Notes: a model not told the origin generated them from the sequence alone. 64,000 nucleotides of DNA from Pseudonocardia alni (GCF_002813375.1 NZ_PHUJ01000003.1:4464001-4528000); one strand, 5' to 3'. Shown: positions 1 through 13,691, counted from the first letter of the stretch. Translations and numbers: made by a program.

Positions 1-1
1 C

Positions 2-73
2 ATCGTCGACGCGCAGCCCAACCCGGCCACCGCGCCCGAGATCTGGACCGAGGTCTTCGAGCCGCTCAGGTGA
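2..73 (+). CDS. 3' end of an unidentified protein-coding gene
   Basis: An open frame runs in from the left edge and ends at TGA 71-73, giving the last 23 codons of a protein ending in VFEPLR. The fragment is too short to assign a family. Its stop overlaps by a few bases the 3' end of the convergent acyltransferase gene, as is usual for tightly packed convergent genes here. Confidence 0.5.
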   Translation: MVDAQPNPATAPEIWTEVFEPLR

Positions 74-1205
74 CGCCCGCGCGCCGGTCCCACGCCCGCA
101 TCAGCGCGGCGTGGGCCGGGCGTTCCACCAGCCGGGTCAGCACCCAGCCGAGCAGCACCGCCGTCGCCAGCATCGCCGCGGACTGCAGCAGCGGCCCGGC
201 GCCGAGGTCCTGCAGCCGGCGCATCAGCACGTAGCCGACGGTCTGGTGCACCAGGTAGACGCCGTAGGAGATGCCGGCGAGCCTGCGCGCCGCCGTCGCC
301 AGCGGGGCGGGCATCCGCGAGCCCCGCCGGGGCAGCCGGGCCACCACGGCGACGAGCGCGATCCCGGCGCAGACCAGCGCGGCGGCGACCGCGTCGAGGT
401 GGTCGATGTCGATCCGCACGACGCCGTCGGGCCCCGGCTCGAGGCCGTGCACGAACTGGGCCAGGCCGCACACCGCGAGCAGGGCGATCGCGTGCGGGGT
501 GCGCATCCGCCGGGTTGACCACAGCCACACCGCGATCCCGGCCACGAACAGGTGCAACCGGTGGAACCCCAGCCCGTCGACGACGGTCCGGTACCACCAC
601 GGCGGGTCGGCGACGTCGCCCGGCCGCGCCCGCAGCGGCCACAGCAGCAGCGGGACGACCACCATCGCCCACAGCAGCACCCGCAGCCGCGGCCCGTACC
701 CCCAGCGCGTCACGCTCAGCACCGCGGCGGCGGTGAACGCCATCAGCTGCAGGGGCAACGTCCAGAACGCCGGGTCGAGCCACGGGTAGCGCTCGGTGTC
801 CCAGTTCCCCAGCATCAGCCAGTTGACGACCATCTCCCGGGCCGGCGGCGACGCCCAGTCCGGCGGGGACACGAAGCGCAGGGCCACCCAGGCCAGCGGC
901 ACCGCGACGACGAACGCCGGCAGCAGCCGCGCGACCCGCCCCCACCAGTAGCGCCCGGGGGAGTGGCGGCCGAGCGTCGCGCAGGCGAAGTAGGCCGAGA
1001 CGACCAGCAGCAGGCTCGCCCCGACCTGGTGGTCGAAGGAGACGCTGCGCGGCGCCAGCTCCGGGTGGAGCACCGGGCCGAGGTGCGTGGCGTGGTAGAG
1101 CACGACCAGCAGCACGAAGGTGCTGCGCAGTACGTCCCAGCCGGGCTCCCGGCGACGGGTCCCCGGCGGGGGTGTCGGAACCACCACATCTCCACCGTCG
1201 CACAC
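66..1205 (-). CDS. Acyltransferase 3 family membrane protein
   Basis: The 379-residue protein looks like an integral-membrane O-acyltransferase of the OafA/YrhL (acyltransferase 3) family, which acetylates or acylates cell-envelope sugars and secondary metabolites. It opens with the family's usual layout: a WDVLRSTFVLLVVLYHATH segment near residues 23-42, where the family normally has R-G-[LI]-A-[IA] then a conserved His, followed by about ten hydrophobic segments. The late GISYGVYLVHQ motif near residue 310 is typical of the family. The start codon is GTG at 1205; a GTG about seven codons in, beside a GGTGGAG stretch, is an alternative. Its substrate cannot be told from context, since the neighbour ctaD is divergent and unrelated. 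Confidence 0.8.
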   Translation of the reverse strand: MCDGGDVVVPTPPPGTRRREPGWDVLRSTFVLLVVLYHATHLGPVLHPELAPRSVSFDHQVGASLLLVVSAYFACATLGRHSPGRYWWGRVARLLPAFVVAVPLAWVALRFVSPPDWASPPAREMVVNWLMLGNWDTERYPWLDPAFWTLPLQLMAFTAAAVLSVTRWGYGPRLRVLLWAMVVVPLLLWPLRARPGDVADPPWWYRTVVDGLGFHRLHLFVAGIAVWLWSTRRMRTPHAIALLAVCGLAQFVHGLEPGPDGVVRIDIDHLDAVAAALVCAGIALVAVVARLPRRGSRMPAPLATAARRLAGISYGVYLVHQTVGYVLMRRLQDLGAGPLLQSAAMLATAVLLGWVLTRLVERPAHAALMRAWDRRAGVT

Positions 1206-1424
1206 CGCCGGCGACCTGTTGATCCGGGTGAAGGGCGCCCTGAGTGCGCGGTCGGGGGCTGTCGGTTCTACTCTCCGTAGAGCACAATCGGCGCGCGCCG
1301 TGCGACGAGCCGGGACCCACGGAGTGGATCTCCCGGACCGGACGGGCGCCGCTCGCCGGTCGGGAAGTAGAGTCTGCCCGTCCGCGAGGACGTGCTCAGG
1401 TCAGGCAAGTGCATGGAGGCCCAG

Positions 1425-5201
<3,777 letters not shown>

Positions 5202-5211
5202 TCCACCGGGT

Positions 5212-5832
5212 GTGACCACACACCCCTCCGCCGGTGCCCGCGACTGGGGCGGCCGGCTGCCCCGCAACGAGTCCCTCGACCTCGACGACGAGCAGCGCGC
5301 CACCGCCGAGCGGCTCCACTCCGGCTCGGTCCGGTGGGCCGAGGAGTCCGGCTTCGCCGCCACCGACGACGACGGCGGCCTCATCGGCCCGTTCAACGCC
5401 TTCGTGCTGCGGCCCGGCCCCGGGAAGGCCTTCAACCGATGGGTCGGCACCGACCAGCGGGACTCGTCGCTGTCGGCCACCGTGCGCGAGGTCGTGATCC
5501 TCACCGTCGGCGCGGCCTGGGGCGCGGCGTACGAGCTGTACGCCCACACCGCCGTCGCCCGGTCGGTCGGGCTGACCGAGGACGCGGTGCGGGCGCTGCA
5601 CGACGGCGCCGCCGCCGACGTGCTGACCGGCGACGAGCTCGTCGTGCACCGGTTCGTCGACGAGCTGGTCCGCACCCACCGGGTGTCCGACGGGACCTAC
5701 GCCGCGGCCGAGGCCGCGCTCGGCCGCGACGGGGTGCTCGACACCGTGCACCTCACCGGCATGTACCTGTCGGTGTCGGCGCTGCTGAACGCTTTCGAGA
5801 TCCCGGCGCCGGAGATCCCCCCGGCACCGTGA
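5212..5832 (+). CDS. Carboxymuconolactone decarboxylase-like protein without CxxC
   Basis: The 206-residue protein resembles the CMD/AhpD-like fold. The core stretch near residues 92-120 has the E-x-x-x-H pattern (AAYELYAHTAVARSVGLT) common to CMD proteins, followed by the usual helical half. It lacks the CxxC motif of AhpD, so a peroxidase-partner redox role is unlikely; decarboxylase, isomerase or non-enzymatic roles remain open. Start GTG 5212 is ten bases after the PTH2 gene stop, suggesting the same transcript. The first 35 residues are polar and poorly conserved. Confidence 0.72.
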   Translation: MTTHPSAGARDWGGRLPRNESLDLDDEQRATAERLHSGSVRWAEESGFAATDDDGGLIGPFNAFVLRPGPGKAFNRWVGTDQRDSSLSATVREVVILTVGAAWGAAYELYAHTAVARSVGLTEDAVRALHDGAAADVLTGDELVVHRFVDELVRTHRVSDGTYAAAEAALGRDGVLDTVHLTGMYLSVSALLNAFEIPAPEIPPAP

Positions 5833-5849
5833 GCACCCGGGCCCCGCGG

Positions 5850-6266
5850 TCAGACGGTCGCGGTGAGGGTGACCTCGACGTTGCCGCGGGTGGCCTTGGA
5901 GTACGGGCACACCTGGTGGGCTGCCTCGACGAGCTCGTCGGCGGCCGCCTGGTCCAGACCCGGCAGGTGCGCGGTGATGTCGGCGGCCACGTGGAAGCTC
6001 ACATCGTCGGGCGCCAGCTGGATGGTGGCGGTGACCTGCGTGTCGTCGGGGACGGTGGTCTTCGCCGTGCGGGCGGCCAGCCTCAGCGCGCCGTGGAAGC
6101 AGGCCGCGTAGGCCGCGGCGAACAGCTGCTCGGGGTTGGTGGCGCCCCCGGGGCCGCCCAGCTCCGGCGGCATCGTCAGGTCCTGGTCGATGAAGCCGTC
6201 GTCGCTGCGGACGTGGCCGTCGCGGCCGCCGCCGGTCGAGGTGGCCTCGGTCGTGTAGTTCGCCAC
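5850..6266 (-). CDS. ohr: Organic hydroperoxide resistance protein (Ohr)
   Basis: Ohr is a thiol peroxidase of the OsmC superfamily that reduces organic and fatty-acid hydroperoxides using a lipoyl-linked donor. The protein of 138 residues has both catalytic cysteines in context: YAACFHGAL in the middle and QVCPYSKATRGN near the C-terminus. The GTG start at 6266 was preferred over an ATG ten codons upstream because GGAGG lies seven bases before it. A palindrome just upstream (6289-6302) is a candidate OhrR operator. The gene is convergent with the preceding CMD-like gene and diverges from nothing nearby. Confidence 0.93.
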   Translation of the reverse strand: MANYTTEATSTGGGRDGHVRSDDGFIDQDLTMPPELGGPGGATNPEQLFAAAYAACFHGALRLAARTAKTTVPDDTQVTATIQLAPDDVSFHVAADITAHLPGLDQAAADELVEAAHQVCPYSKATRGNVEVTLTATV

Positions 6267-6288
6267 GGGTGCGCCTCCGGATTCGATT

Positions 6289-6302
6289 GGTTGCACACAA
6301 CC
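6289..6302. promoter_or_regulatory. Inverted repeat GGTTG-N4-CAACC upstream of ohr
   Basis: The arms GGTTG (6289-6293) and CAACC (6298-6302) form a perfect inverted repeat about 23 bases upstream of the ohr start, where a MarR-type repressor such as OhrR would bind. Ohr genes are classically controlled by OhrR (established); that this is its site is inference, and no marR gene lies in the window. Confidence 0.4.
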
Positions 6303-6339
6303 TATATCGGGTCGGGGCCCGTCCGCCGTGTGGAGCCGG

Positions 6340-8421
6340 TCACGAGGACTCGCGCAGCCGGCGCAGTGCGCCGTGCACCTTCTCCCGGTCGGTGGTCTCC
6401 CAGAACGGGGGCAGGCTCGCCCGCAGGAAGCCGCCGTAGCGCGCGGTCGCGATCCGCGGGTCCAGGATCGCGACGACGCCGCGGTCGTCGGTGGCGCGCA
6501 GCAGCCGTCCGGCGCCCTGGGCGAGCAGGAGCGCCGCGTGCGTCGCCGACACCGACAGGAAGCCGTTCCCGCCGCGCGCGTCGGTGGCCTTCTGCCGGGC
6601 CGCGATCAGCGGGTCGTCCGGGCGCGGGAACGGGATCCGGTCGATGATCACGCAGGACAGCGACGGGCCGGGCACGTCGACGCCCTGCCACAGCGACAGC
6701 GTGCCGAACAGCGAGGTCTCCGGGTCCTCGGCGAACCGCTTGACCAGCAGCATCGTGGAGTCGTCGCCCTGGCACAGCAGGGGCGTGTCGAGCTTGCCGC
6801 GCAGTGCCTCGGTGGCCTGCTTCGCCGCGCGGGTCGAGGAGAACAGACCCAGCGTGCGGCCCCCGGCGGCGCGGACGAGTCCCTCGATCTCGTCGAGGGT
6901 CTCCGGCGCGAGGCCGTCGCGGCCGGGGCTGGGTAGCCGCCGGGCGAGGTAGAGGATCCCGGACTTGGCGTGCGCGAACGGGGACCCGACGTCGAGGCCC
7001 TGCCAGCGCGGCGCCTCCGGGTCCTGGACCGGGCCGTGCCCCTCGTCGACGCTCGACGGCGGGGTGGCCCCGGCCTCCCTGGGCTGCGAGGCCGGCAGGC
7101 CCCACTGACGGGCCAGCGCGTCGAACGACCCGCCCAGGGCCAGGGTCGCCGAGGTCAGCACGGTGGTGCGGGTGTTGAACAGCCGCTCGCGCAGCAGCCC
7201 GCCCACCGACAGCGGCGCGACCCGCAGCACCTTGTGGCGGGAGCCGTCGGGACCCTGCTCACCCAGCCAGACGACGTCGCGGCGCGTGGCCGCGTCGGTC
7301 TCGGAGAACGTCTCCAGCAGCCGCGCGGCGGTGTCGACGACCTCGTCGAGCACGGCCTGGGCGAGCTTGCGCGCGGCGGCGCCCTCGGGGTCGGCGTCGT
7401 CGCTGCGCTTGTTCGCGCCCATCGACTGCCGGCAGCCCGCCCCGGCCGACAGGATCGCGTTCAGTGCGCCCGCGGCGGCGGTGGTCAGCGACTCCCAGCG
7501 CCCGGGGGGCATGTCCTCCAGCACCGCGGCGAGACCCTCACCGGCCTCCGCGAGCCGGTCCGCGGTGTCCTGGTCGACGAGCTTTCCGCAGCGCCGGGCC
7601 GCGGTCGCGACGGTGCCCGCGGTCAGCTCGGCGGTGGCCGCGCCGGTGACCCGGTCGACGAGCTCGTGCGCCTCGTCGACGATCACGACGTCGTGCTCGG
7701 GGAGCACCTGAGCCTCACCCATGGCGTCGATCGCGAGAAGGGCGTGGTTGGTGACGACGATGTCGGCCCGCCCCGCCTCGGCCTTCGCCTTCTCGGCGAA
7801 GCAGTCCTCGCCGACCGGGCAGCGGCTCGCGCCGAGGCACTCCCGCGCGGTCACCGACACCTGCCGCCACGCGGAGTCCGGGACGCCGGGGACCAGCTCG
7901 TCGCGGTCCCCGGTCCCGGTGTCCGACGACCACTCGTGCAGCCGCTTCACCTGCCGCCCGAGCGCCGAGATGGCGAACGCGTCGAACAGTTGCTCGTCGC
8001 CCGGATCGTCGTCCATGTCGCCGTGGAGCTTGTTCATGCACAGGTAGTTCCGCCGCCCCTTGAGGATGGCGAAGGTGGGCTCGCGGCCCAGCACCTTCTT
8101 CAGGCTCTTCGCGACGCGCGGCAGGTCCCGGTCCACGAGCTGGCGCTGGAGCGCGATCGTCGCCGTCGAGACGACGACCGTGGTGTCGCGGGCGATCGCG
8201 TGCCGGATCGCGGGCACGAGGTAGGCCAGCGACTTCCCGGTGCCGGTGCCCGCCTGCACGGCCAGGTGCTCTCCGGACGACAGCGAGCGGCGCACCGCGT
8301 CGGCCATCCGGTCCTGGCCCTCGCGGCGGGAGCCGCCGACCGAGGTGACGGCCACCTCGAGCAGCTCGTGCACACCGGGCAGGTCCTGGGTCCGCACGGG
8401 GGCCGTCGAGGGGGGAGGCAC
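6340..8421 (-). CDS. dinG: DinG-type ATP-dependent DNA helicase (XPD-like, Fe-S)
   Basis: This is a superfamily 2 helicase of the DinG/XPD group that unwinds damaged or structured DNA. Walker A (AGTGTGKS) lies near residues 57-64, the DEAH box reads VDEAHEL, and motif VI reads QGAGRLLRATDDRG near the C-terminus. Between motifs I and II there are cysteines (NYLCMNK, then ECLGASRCPVGEDCF) of the right kind for the [4Fe-4S] cluster. GTG 8421 gives a 693-residue protein; 8493 is an upstream alternative. In Mycobacterium tuberculosis dinG (Rv1329c) is next to pncB1 (Rv1330c); here 21 kb separate them. Confidence 0.9.
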   Translation of the reverse strand: MPPPSTAPVRTQDLPGVHELLEVAVTSVGGSRREGQDRMADAVRRSLSSGEHLAVQAGTGTGKSLAYLVPAIRHAIARDTTVVVSTATIALQRQLVDRDLPRVAKSLKKVLGREPTFAILKGRRNYLCMNKLHGDMDDDPGDEQLFDAFAISALGRQVKRLHEWSSDTGTGDRDELVPGVPDSAWRQVSVTARECLGASRCPVGEDCFAEKAKAEAGRADIVVTNHALLAIDAMGEAQVLPEHDVVIVDEAHELVDRVTGAATAELTAGTVATAARRCGKLVDQDTADRLAEAGEGLAAVLEDMPPGRWESLTTAAAGALNAILSAGAGCRQSMGANKRSDDADPEGAAARKLAQAVLDEVVDTAARLLETFSETDAATRRDVVWLGEQGPDGSRHKVLRVAPLSVGGLLRERLFNTRTTVLTSATLALGGSFDALARQWGLPASQPREAGATPPSSVDEGHGPVQDPEAPRWQGLDVGSPFAHAKSGILYLARRLPSPGRDGLAPETLDEIEGLVRAAGGRTLGLFSSTRAAKQATEALRGKLDTPLLCQGDDSTMLLVKRFAEDPETSLFGTLSLWQGVDVPGPSLSCVIIDRIPFPRPDDPLIAARQKATDARGGNGFLSVSATHAALLLAQGAGRLLRATDDRGVVAILDPRIATARYGGFLRASLPPFWETTDREKVHGALRRLRESS

Positions 8422-8575
8422 GTCCGGCAGGTTACCGAGCGCCCCCGACAGGTCCGGCCGTGACCGTGCCGCCCGGCACCCGGGACCGCGCACCCGGCGT
8501 ACCCGGACCGCTCACCGGGTGTGATACCGGACGGCCGGTTGCCGGTGAGCGGCGACACAGCGTCACGATGGGGGG

Positions 8576-9466
8576 GTGACAGCAACCATCACGACGCCGA
8601 CCGTGCCCGAGCCGGGGATGTTCCCGGTGCTGATCGAGCACGAGGCCCGCTACGCCGACCTCGACCCGAGCCGCCGGATCGGCCGCGACGCCCTGGTGCG
8701 CTGGTTCGAGGACGCCCGCGTCGCCGTCGAGCGCGACACCTTCGGCGCCGACCTGGTCGCCCGCCTGCAGTCCCGCGTGCGGCTGCTGCTCGCCGCCATC
8801 CGGGTGGACGTGCTGGCCCCGCTGCGGGTCACCGGGTCCTACCGGATCGGCGTCGGCGTCAGCCATGTCGGTACCACGTCGTTCTCCTACCGGTACGCGG
8901 TCTTCGCCGGCGACGAGTGCGTCGCCACCGGCGAGTCGACCTCGGTGCACACCGACGGCGACGCCCCGACCCCGCTGACCGACGAGGTCCGCGGCGCGCT
9001 GACCACCCTGCGCATCGAGGCCCCCGCCCCGGTCCGTCCCGAGCGCGGCGACGCCCGCACCGTCCGCGAGAACTACCCGTTCCGCTGGGACGTCCGCACC
9101 CGCTTCACCGACCTGGACACCAACCGCCACGTGAACAACGTCGCGCTGGCCTCCTGGTACCTCGACGGCCTCGCCGAGCTGCACTCCGACGTGCTGGGCT
9201 ACCCCGAGGGCGGCCCGCTCGACGGGCTCTCCCCGTCGACGCTGTCGGTCCAGTACCTCGCCGAGGTGCACTACCCGGGCATCTACCAGATGCGCGTCGC
9301 GGTCACCGAGATCGGCGAAGACACCGTCCGCTACGTCTGCGGCCTGTTCCACGACCGCGAGCTCATCGGCCTGGCCGAGGCCGAGGGCTTCCACCACGCC
9401 CCGGGTGAGGACGGCGACCCGGTCCTCCTCGCGGAGAAGCTCGCCCCGTTCCGCTTCCGGGACTGA
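8576..9466 (+). CDS. Tandem hot-dog thioesterase family protein
   Basis: The 296-residue protein consists of two hot-dog halves. The first, around residues 20-130, has RYADLDPSRRIGRDALVRWFEDAR. The second, around residues 165-280, has RFTDLDTNRHVNNVALASWYLD, which is the classic acyl-CoA/acyl-ACP thioesterase pattern with Asp and the HVNN element. It probably hydrolyses an acyl-CoA or acyl-ACP. The GTG start follows a run of seven Gs at 8570-8576. It sits at the left border of the betaine locus but has no evident link to it. It ends just before a strong hairpin at 9482-9539. Confidence 0.8.
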   Translation: MTATITTPTVPEPGMFPVLIEHEARYADLDPSRRIGRDALVRWFEDARVAVERDTFGADLVARLQSRVRLLLAAIRVDVLAPLRVTGSYRIGVGVSHVGTTSFSYRYAVFAGDECVATGESTSVHTDGDAPTPLTDEVRGALTTLRIEAPAPVRPERGDARTVRENYPFRWDVRTRFTDLDTNRHVNNVALASWYLDGLAELHSDVLGYPEGGPLDGLSPSTLSVQYLAEVHYPGIYQMRVAVTEIGEDTVRYVCGLFHDRELIGLAEAEGFHHAPGEDGDPVLLAEKLAPFRFRD

Positions 9467-9481
9467 CCCCGCCACGATCCA

Positions 9482-9539
9482 CCGAGATGCGGCTCAGCGG
9501 GAGTTATAGATCTCCACACCCCGCTGAGCTGCATCTCGG
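9482..9539. terminator. 20-bp imperfect hairpin between convergent genes
   Basis: The arms 9482-9501 and 9520-9539 pair over 20 positions with a single mismatch, around an 18-base AT-rich loop. It lies between the convergent thioesterase and GntR genes and could stop transcription from both sides. There is no U-tract, which is normal for actinobacteria. The long arm and conserved look also fit a dispersed palindromic repeat. Confidence 0.6.
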
Positions 9540-9554
9540 CGACGGAGGGCCGAT

Positions 9555-10226
9555 TCAGAGGACCGCGCGGACGGCGGTCTCGAAGCCGACGACGTGGTCG
9601 CGGCTGACAGCCTCGGCGCGGTCGGCGTCGCCGTCGGCGATCGCGGTCAGCAGCGCCGCGTGCTCGTGCACGTGGCGGCCGACCTGGTCCATGCGGTCCA
9701 GGAACAGGCAGTGGATCCGTGTGGCCAGGTGGTAGTAGCGGGTGAGCGTGTCCTCCAGGTACGGGTTCCCGGCGGCCCGGTACACCGACCGGTGGACCGT
9801 CACGTCCCACCGCATGAGCTCGATCCGGCCCATCCGCGGCGCCTCCAGCGACGCCACCCGCCCGGCCAGCTCACGCAGCTCGTCGCGCCGCCACCGCGGG
9901 GCGACGACGGCGGCCCGCCGCGCGGCGGTCGGTTCCAGCACGGTCCGGACCTCGCACACGTCGCGCAGGTCGGAGATGTCGACGGCGGTCGCGAACGTCC
10001 CCCGTCGCGGGTAGGACACGACCAGGCGCTCGGTCTCCAGCCGCTTGAGCGCCTCGCGCACCGGGGTGCGGCCCAGGCCGAGCCGGGTCGACAGCGCCTC
10101 GTCGTCGATCGGGGCCAGCGGCGGGATCTCCAGCATGATCAGCCGGTCCCGGATGGCCACGTAGGCCCGGTCGGCCAGCGACCGCGGGCTGTCGAAGTCC
10201 ACGAACACGTCCTCGGTGGTCGTCAT
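9555..10226 (-). CDS. GntR-family regulator, FCD type (paralogue 1)
   Basis: The 223-residue protein has an N-terminal winged helix (residues about 15-80) containing the GRTPVREALKRLE recognition element. An all-helical FCD ligand-binding domain follows, with Asp/His positions for a metal (RWDVTVHR, then HEHAALLTAI). It is a close paralogue of the protein at 25249-25914, with an almost identical DNA-reading region, so both probably bind the same operator. It is the last gene of a unit with sdaA and the FolC-like gene, overlapping the latter by four bases. A TGATATATCA operator lies in the promoter of that unit, so autoregulation is likely. The ligand may be an intermediate of betaine or C1 metabolism (inference). 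Confidence 0.9.
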   Translation of the reverse strand: MTTTEDVFVDFDSPRSLADRAYVAIRDRLIMLEIPPLAPIDDEALSTRLGLGRTPVREALKRLETERLVVSYPRRGTFATAVDISDLRDVCEVRTVLEPTAARRAAVVAPRWRRDELRELAGRVASLEAPRMGRIELMRWDVTVHRSVYRAAGNPYLEDTLTRYYHLATRIHCLFLDRMDQVGRHVHEHAALLTAIADGDADRAEAVSRDHVVGFETAVRAVL

Positions 10227-10771
10227 GCGGGCTGCCCCTCGGGAACGGCCCGGCGGTCCAGACGCGACGCGACCGCGCCGGGCAGCCGGAACGACCCGGT
10301 CACCACGACGGGTTCACCCCCGGCGACCGCCCGGACTGCCTCGCCCAGGTCCTTGTCCCGGGCCGGCGCCAGTACCCAGGTCACCGGGCGTCCCGGGTGG
10401 GTCTCGGCCACCGTGGCGGCCAGCGCGGCCACCGAACGCGCGACGGCGGCGAGCCGGTCGTCGAGCACGTCCGCGCGGACCGGGAGGTCACCGGTGCGGA
10501 ACCGCTCGCGGATGCCGTGGACGTGCGGCGAGACCTGCACGCCGACCCGGAACCCGTGCCGGGTCAGCAGCGACGCGACGAACGCGCACACCGACCCCTT
10601 GCCCGCCGTCCCCGCGACGTGCACGGTCCGCACGGCCTCCTGCGGGTCACCCAGCCCGGCCAGCACCTCGCGGGTGCGCTCACGGGGCGCGTCGGGTGCG
10701 GCGCCGTTGCGGCGCCCGGTGGCCGGGCGCGACAGCAGGAACCGCTCCAGCTCGTCCTGTCCGGAGAACAC
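10223..10771 (-). CDS. Shrunken FolC-like protein (N- and C-terminal ends only)
   Basis: The 182-residue product reads as folylpolyglutamate synthase with its middle removed. Residues 1-125 match the FolC start: R..VLAGLGDPQ, then the ATP loop HVAGTAGKGS, then SPHVHGIRERF. From about residue 128 it jumps to the FolC C-terminal end: WVLAPARDKDL and PVVVTGS. A normal FolC has roughly 430-450 residues, so about 250 residues are missing, comprising much of the ATPase core and most of the glutamate-ligase domain. The reading frame is intact and coupled: three bases after sdaA and overlapping the GntR gene by four. It may be an in-frame deletion remnant or a reduced nucleotide- or folate-binding protein. 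A folate-related role suits the folate-dependent demethylases nearby. It should not be assumed to have ligase activity. Confidence 0.7.
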   Translation of the reverse strand: MFSGQDELERFLLSRPATGRRNGAAPDAPRERTREVLAGLGDPQEAVRTVHVAGTAGKGSVCAFVASLLTRHGFRVGVQVSPHVHGIRERFRTGDLPVRADVLDDRLAAVARSVAALAATVAETHPGRPVTWVLAPARDKDLGEAVRAVAGGEPVVVTGSFRLPGAVASRLDRRAVPEGQPA

Positions 10772-10774
10772 GGC

Positions 10775-12148
<1,374 letters not shown>

Positions 12149-12187
12149 GGCCGCTCCGATCCACGCCGGGCTCTGGTCATAGCGACG

Positions 12188-12216
12188 ATGTTAGACTGAT
12201 ATATCAATCATGCCAA
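12188..12216 (-). promoter_or_regulatory. Promoter of the sdaA unit with operator in the spacer
   Basis: Read on the minus strand, TTGGCA (12216-12211) and TAACAT (12193-12188) are separated by 17 bases, an excellent sigma-70-type promoter 40 bases before sdaA. The palindrome TGATATATCA occupies 12197-12206 between the two boxes, the position expected for a repressor that blocks RNA polymerase. The binding protein is inferred to be one or both GntR regulators. Confidence 0.7.
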
Positions 12217-12245
12217 GAGGGGTGCGACGGTCGGTCCGCGGCGGG

Positions 12246-13691
12246 TCAGTGCGTGTGGTCGTAGGGCTGCTCGAGCGGCACGCCCTCGGGCGACAGCGGC
12301 GGCGGGGGCAGGTCCGCGCTGGAGGTCAGCGGGGCGGCCCCGGCCAGCGGGCGGCCCGCGGTCTCGGGCAGGAACACCACGCCGACCACGCCGACCAGGC
12401 CCGCGGCGACGAGGACGTACCCCGGCCAGTCGAGGTTGCCGGTGGCGGTCACGGCGGTCTCGATCAGCGTCGGCGCGGTGCCGGCGAACAGCGACACCGA
12501 CAGGTTGAACACCACGCCCAGGCCGCCGTAGCGGACCAGCGTCGGGAACTGCGCGGGGAGTGTCGACGGCAGCACCGCGGCGAAGCCGACCAGCACCGTG
12601 GCCATCAGCAGCAGGCCCACGAACTGGCCGATCATGCCGTCGCGCATCAGCCGGACCGCGGGCAGCCCGACGGCCACCAGCGTCAGGCTCGTGACCATCA
12701 GGACCGGCTTGCGGCCCACCCGGTCGCTGAGCCTGCCCACCGCGGTGATCACGCACAGCATGACCAGCATGACCGCGACGAGCATGGCGCCGGTGGCGGC
12801 CCCGGAGGCGCCGTGCCGGCCGTGCCGGGGGAGCGTCCCGGTCAGGTAGGTGGGCATGTAGTTGGTCAGCACGTAGTTGGTGACGTTCCAGGCGACCACC
12901 AGCGCCGCGGTCACCAGGGCCGGTGCCCGGTAGCGGCGGACCAGGATCTGCATCGCCCGCCGGTAGGGCATCGTCGCGAGCGCGGGGGAGCGCTCCATGA
13001 GCTGCCGGAACGCCGGGGTGTCCTCCAGGCGCATCCGCAGGTAGATGCCGGCGATCCCGAGGGGGAGGGCGAGTAGGAACGGGATCCGCCAGCCCCAGGC
13101 GAGCAGGTCCTGTTCGGGCAGCACCGCGACGAGTACACCGCAGACGCCGGCGCCGAGGGTGTAGCCGGTGATCGTGCCGAACTCCAGCCAGCTGCCGAAG
13201 AACCCGCGACGCCGGTCGGGCGCGTACTCCGCGACCAGGGTCAGTGCGCCGGTGTACTCCCCGCCCGCGGAGAAGCCCTGCAGCATGCGGATGAGCAGCA
13301 CCAGCAGCGGCGCGGCGATCCCGGCCGTCTCGTAGGAGGGCACGAAACCCAGCGCGAGCGTCGCGACGGTCATCAGCAGGACCGTGAACGCGAGCACCCG
13401 GGTGCGGCCGATCCGGTCCCCGAGCGGGCCGAACACGAACCCGCCGAGCGGCCGGACGACGAACGCGGCCGCGAACGTGGCGAGGGTCAGCACCAGCGAC
13501 CACTCGCCGGCCTCCGGGAAGAAGACCCGGTTGAGCACCACCGCGGAGAGGAAGGAGAAGAGGCCGAAGTCGTACCACTCGGCGACGTTGCCGACCGAGG
13601 CCGCCGCAGCCGCCCGTCGGACCGTGCGCTCCTCCTCGACCGCGACCGCGACCGGGCCGCGGCGCCGGGGCCTGCGCGGTCCGTCGGTCAT
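12246..13691 (-). CDS. MHS-family MFS transporter (ProP-like)
   Basis: This is a 12-helix secondary transporter of the metabolite:H+ symporter branch of the major facilitator superfamily, which includes the betaine/proline carrier ProP. The 481-residue protein begins with the branch's AAAASVGNVAEWYDFGLF region near residues 25-45. It has the loop 2-3 motif RPLGGFVFGPLGDRIGR and the later SDRVGRKPVL repeat. ATG 13691 is preceded by GAGGAG. Given the broken BCCT transporter elsewhere in the locus, this protein is a good candidate for uptake of betaine or a derivative (inference). A TGATATATCT operator-like site lies 107 bases upstream. The tail after the last helix is proline-rich. Confidence 0.87.
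   Translation of the reverse strand: MTDGPRRPRRRGPVAVAVEEERTVRRAAAAASVGNVAEWYDFGLFSFLSAVVLNRVFFPEAGEWSLVLTLATFAAAFVVRPLGGFVFGPLGDRIGRTRVLAFTVLLMTVATLALGFVPSYETAGIAAPLLVLLIRMLQGFSAGGEYTGALTLVAEYAPDRRRGFFGSWLEFGTITGYTLGAGVCGVLVAVLPEQDLLAWGWRIPFLLALPLGIAGIYLRMRLEDTPAFRQLMERSPALATMPYRRAMQILVRRYRAPALVTAALVVAWNVTNYVLTNYMPTYLTGTLPRHGRHGASGAATGAMLVAVMLVMLCVITAVGRLSDRVGRKPVLMVTSLTLVAVGLPAVRLMRDGMIGQFVGLLLMATVLVGFAAVLPSTLPAQFPTLVRYGGLGVVFNLSVSLFAGTAPTLIETAVTATGNLDWPGYVLVAAGLVGVVGVVFLPETAGRPLAGAAPLTSSADLPPPPLSPEGVPLEQPYDHTH

Noticed and set aside
815-1195. Open frame beginning MEMWWFRHP on the minus strand
   Set aside because: It lies inside the acyltransferase gene in another frame and encodes an Arg/Pro/Ser-rich shadow.
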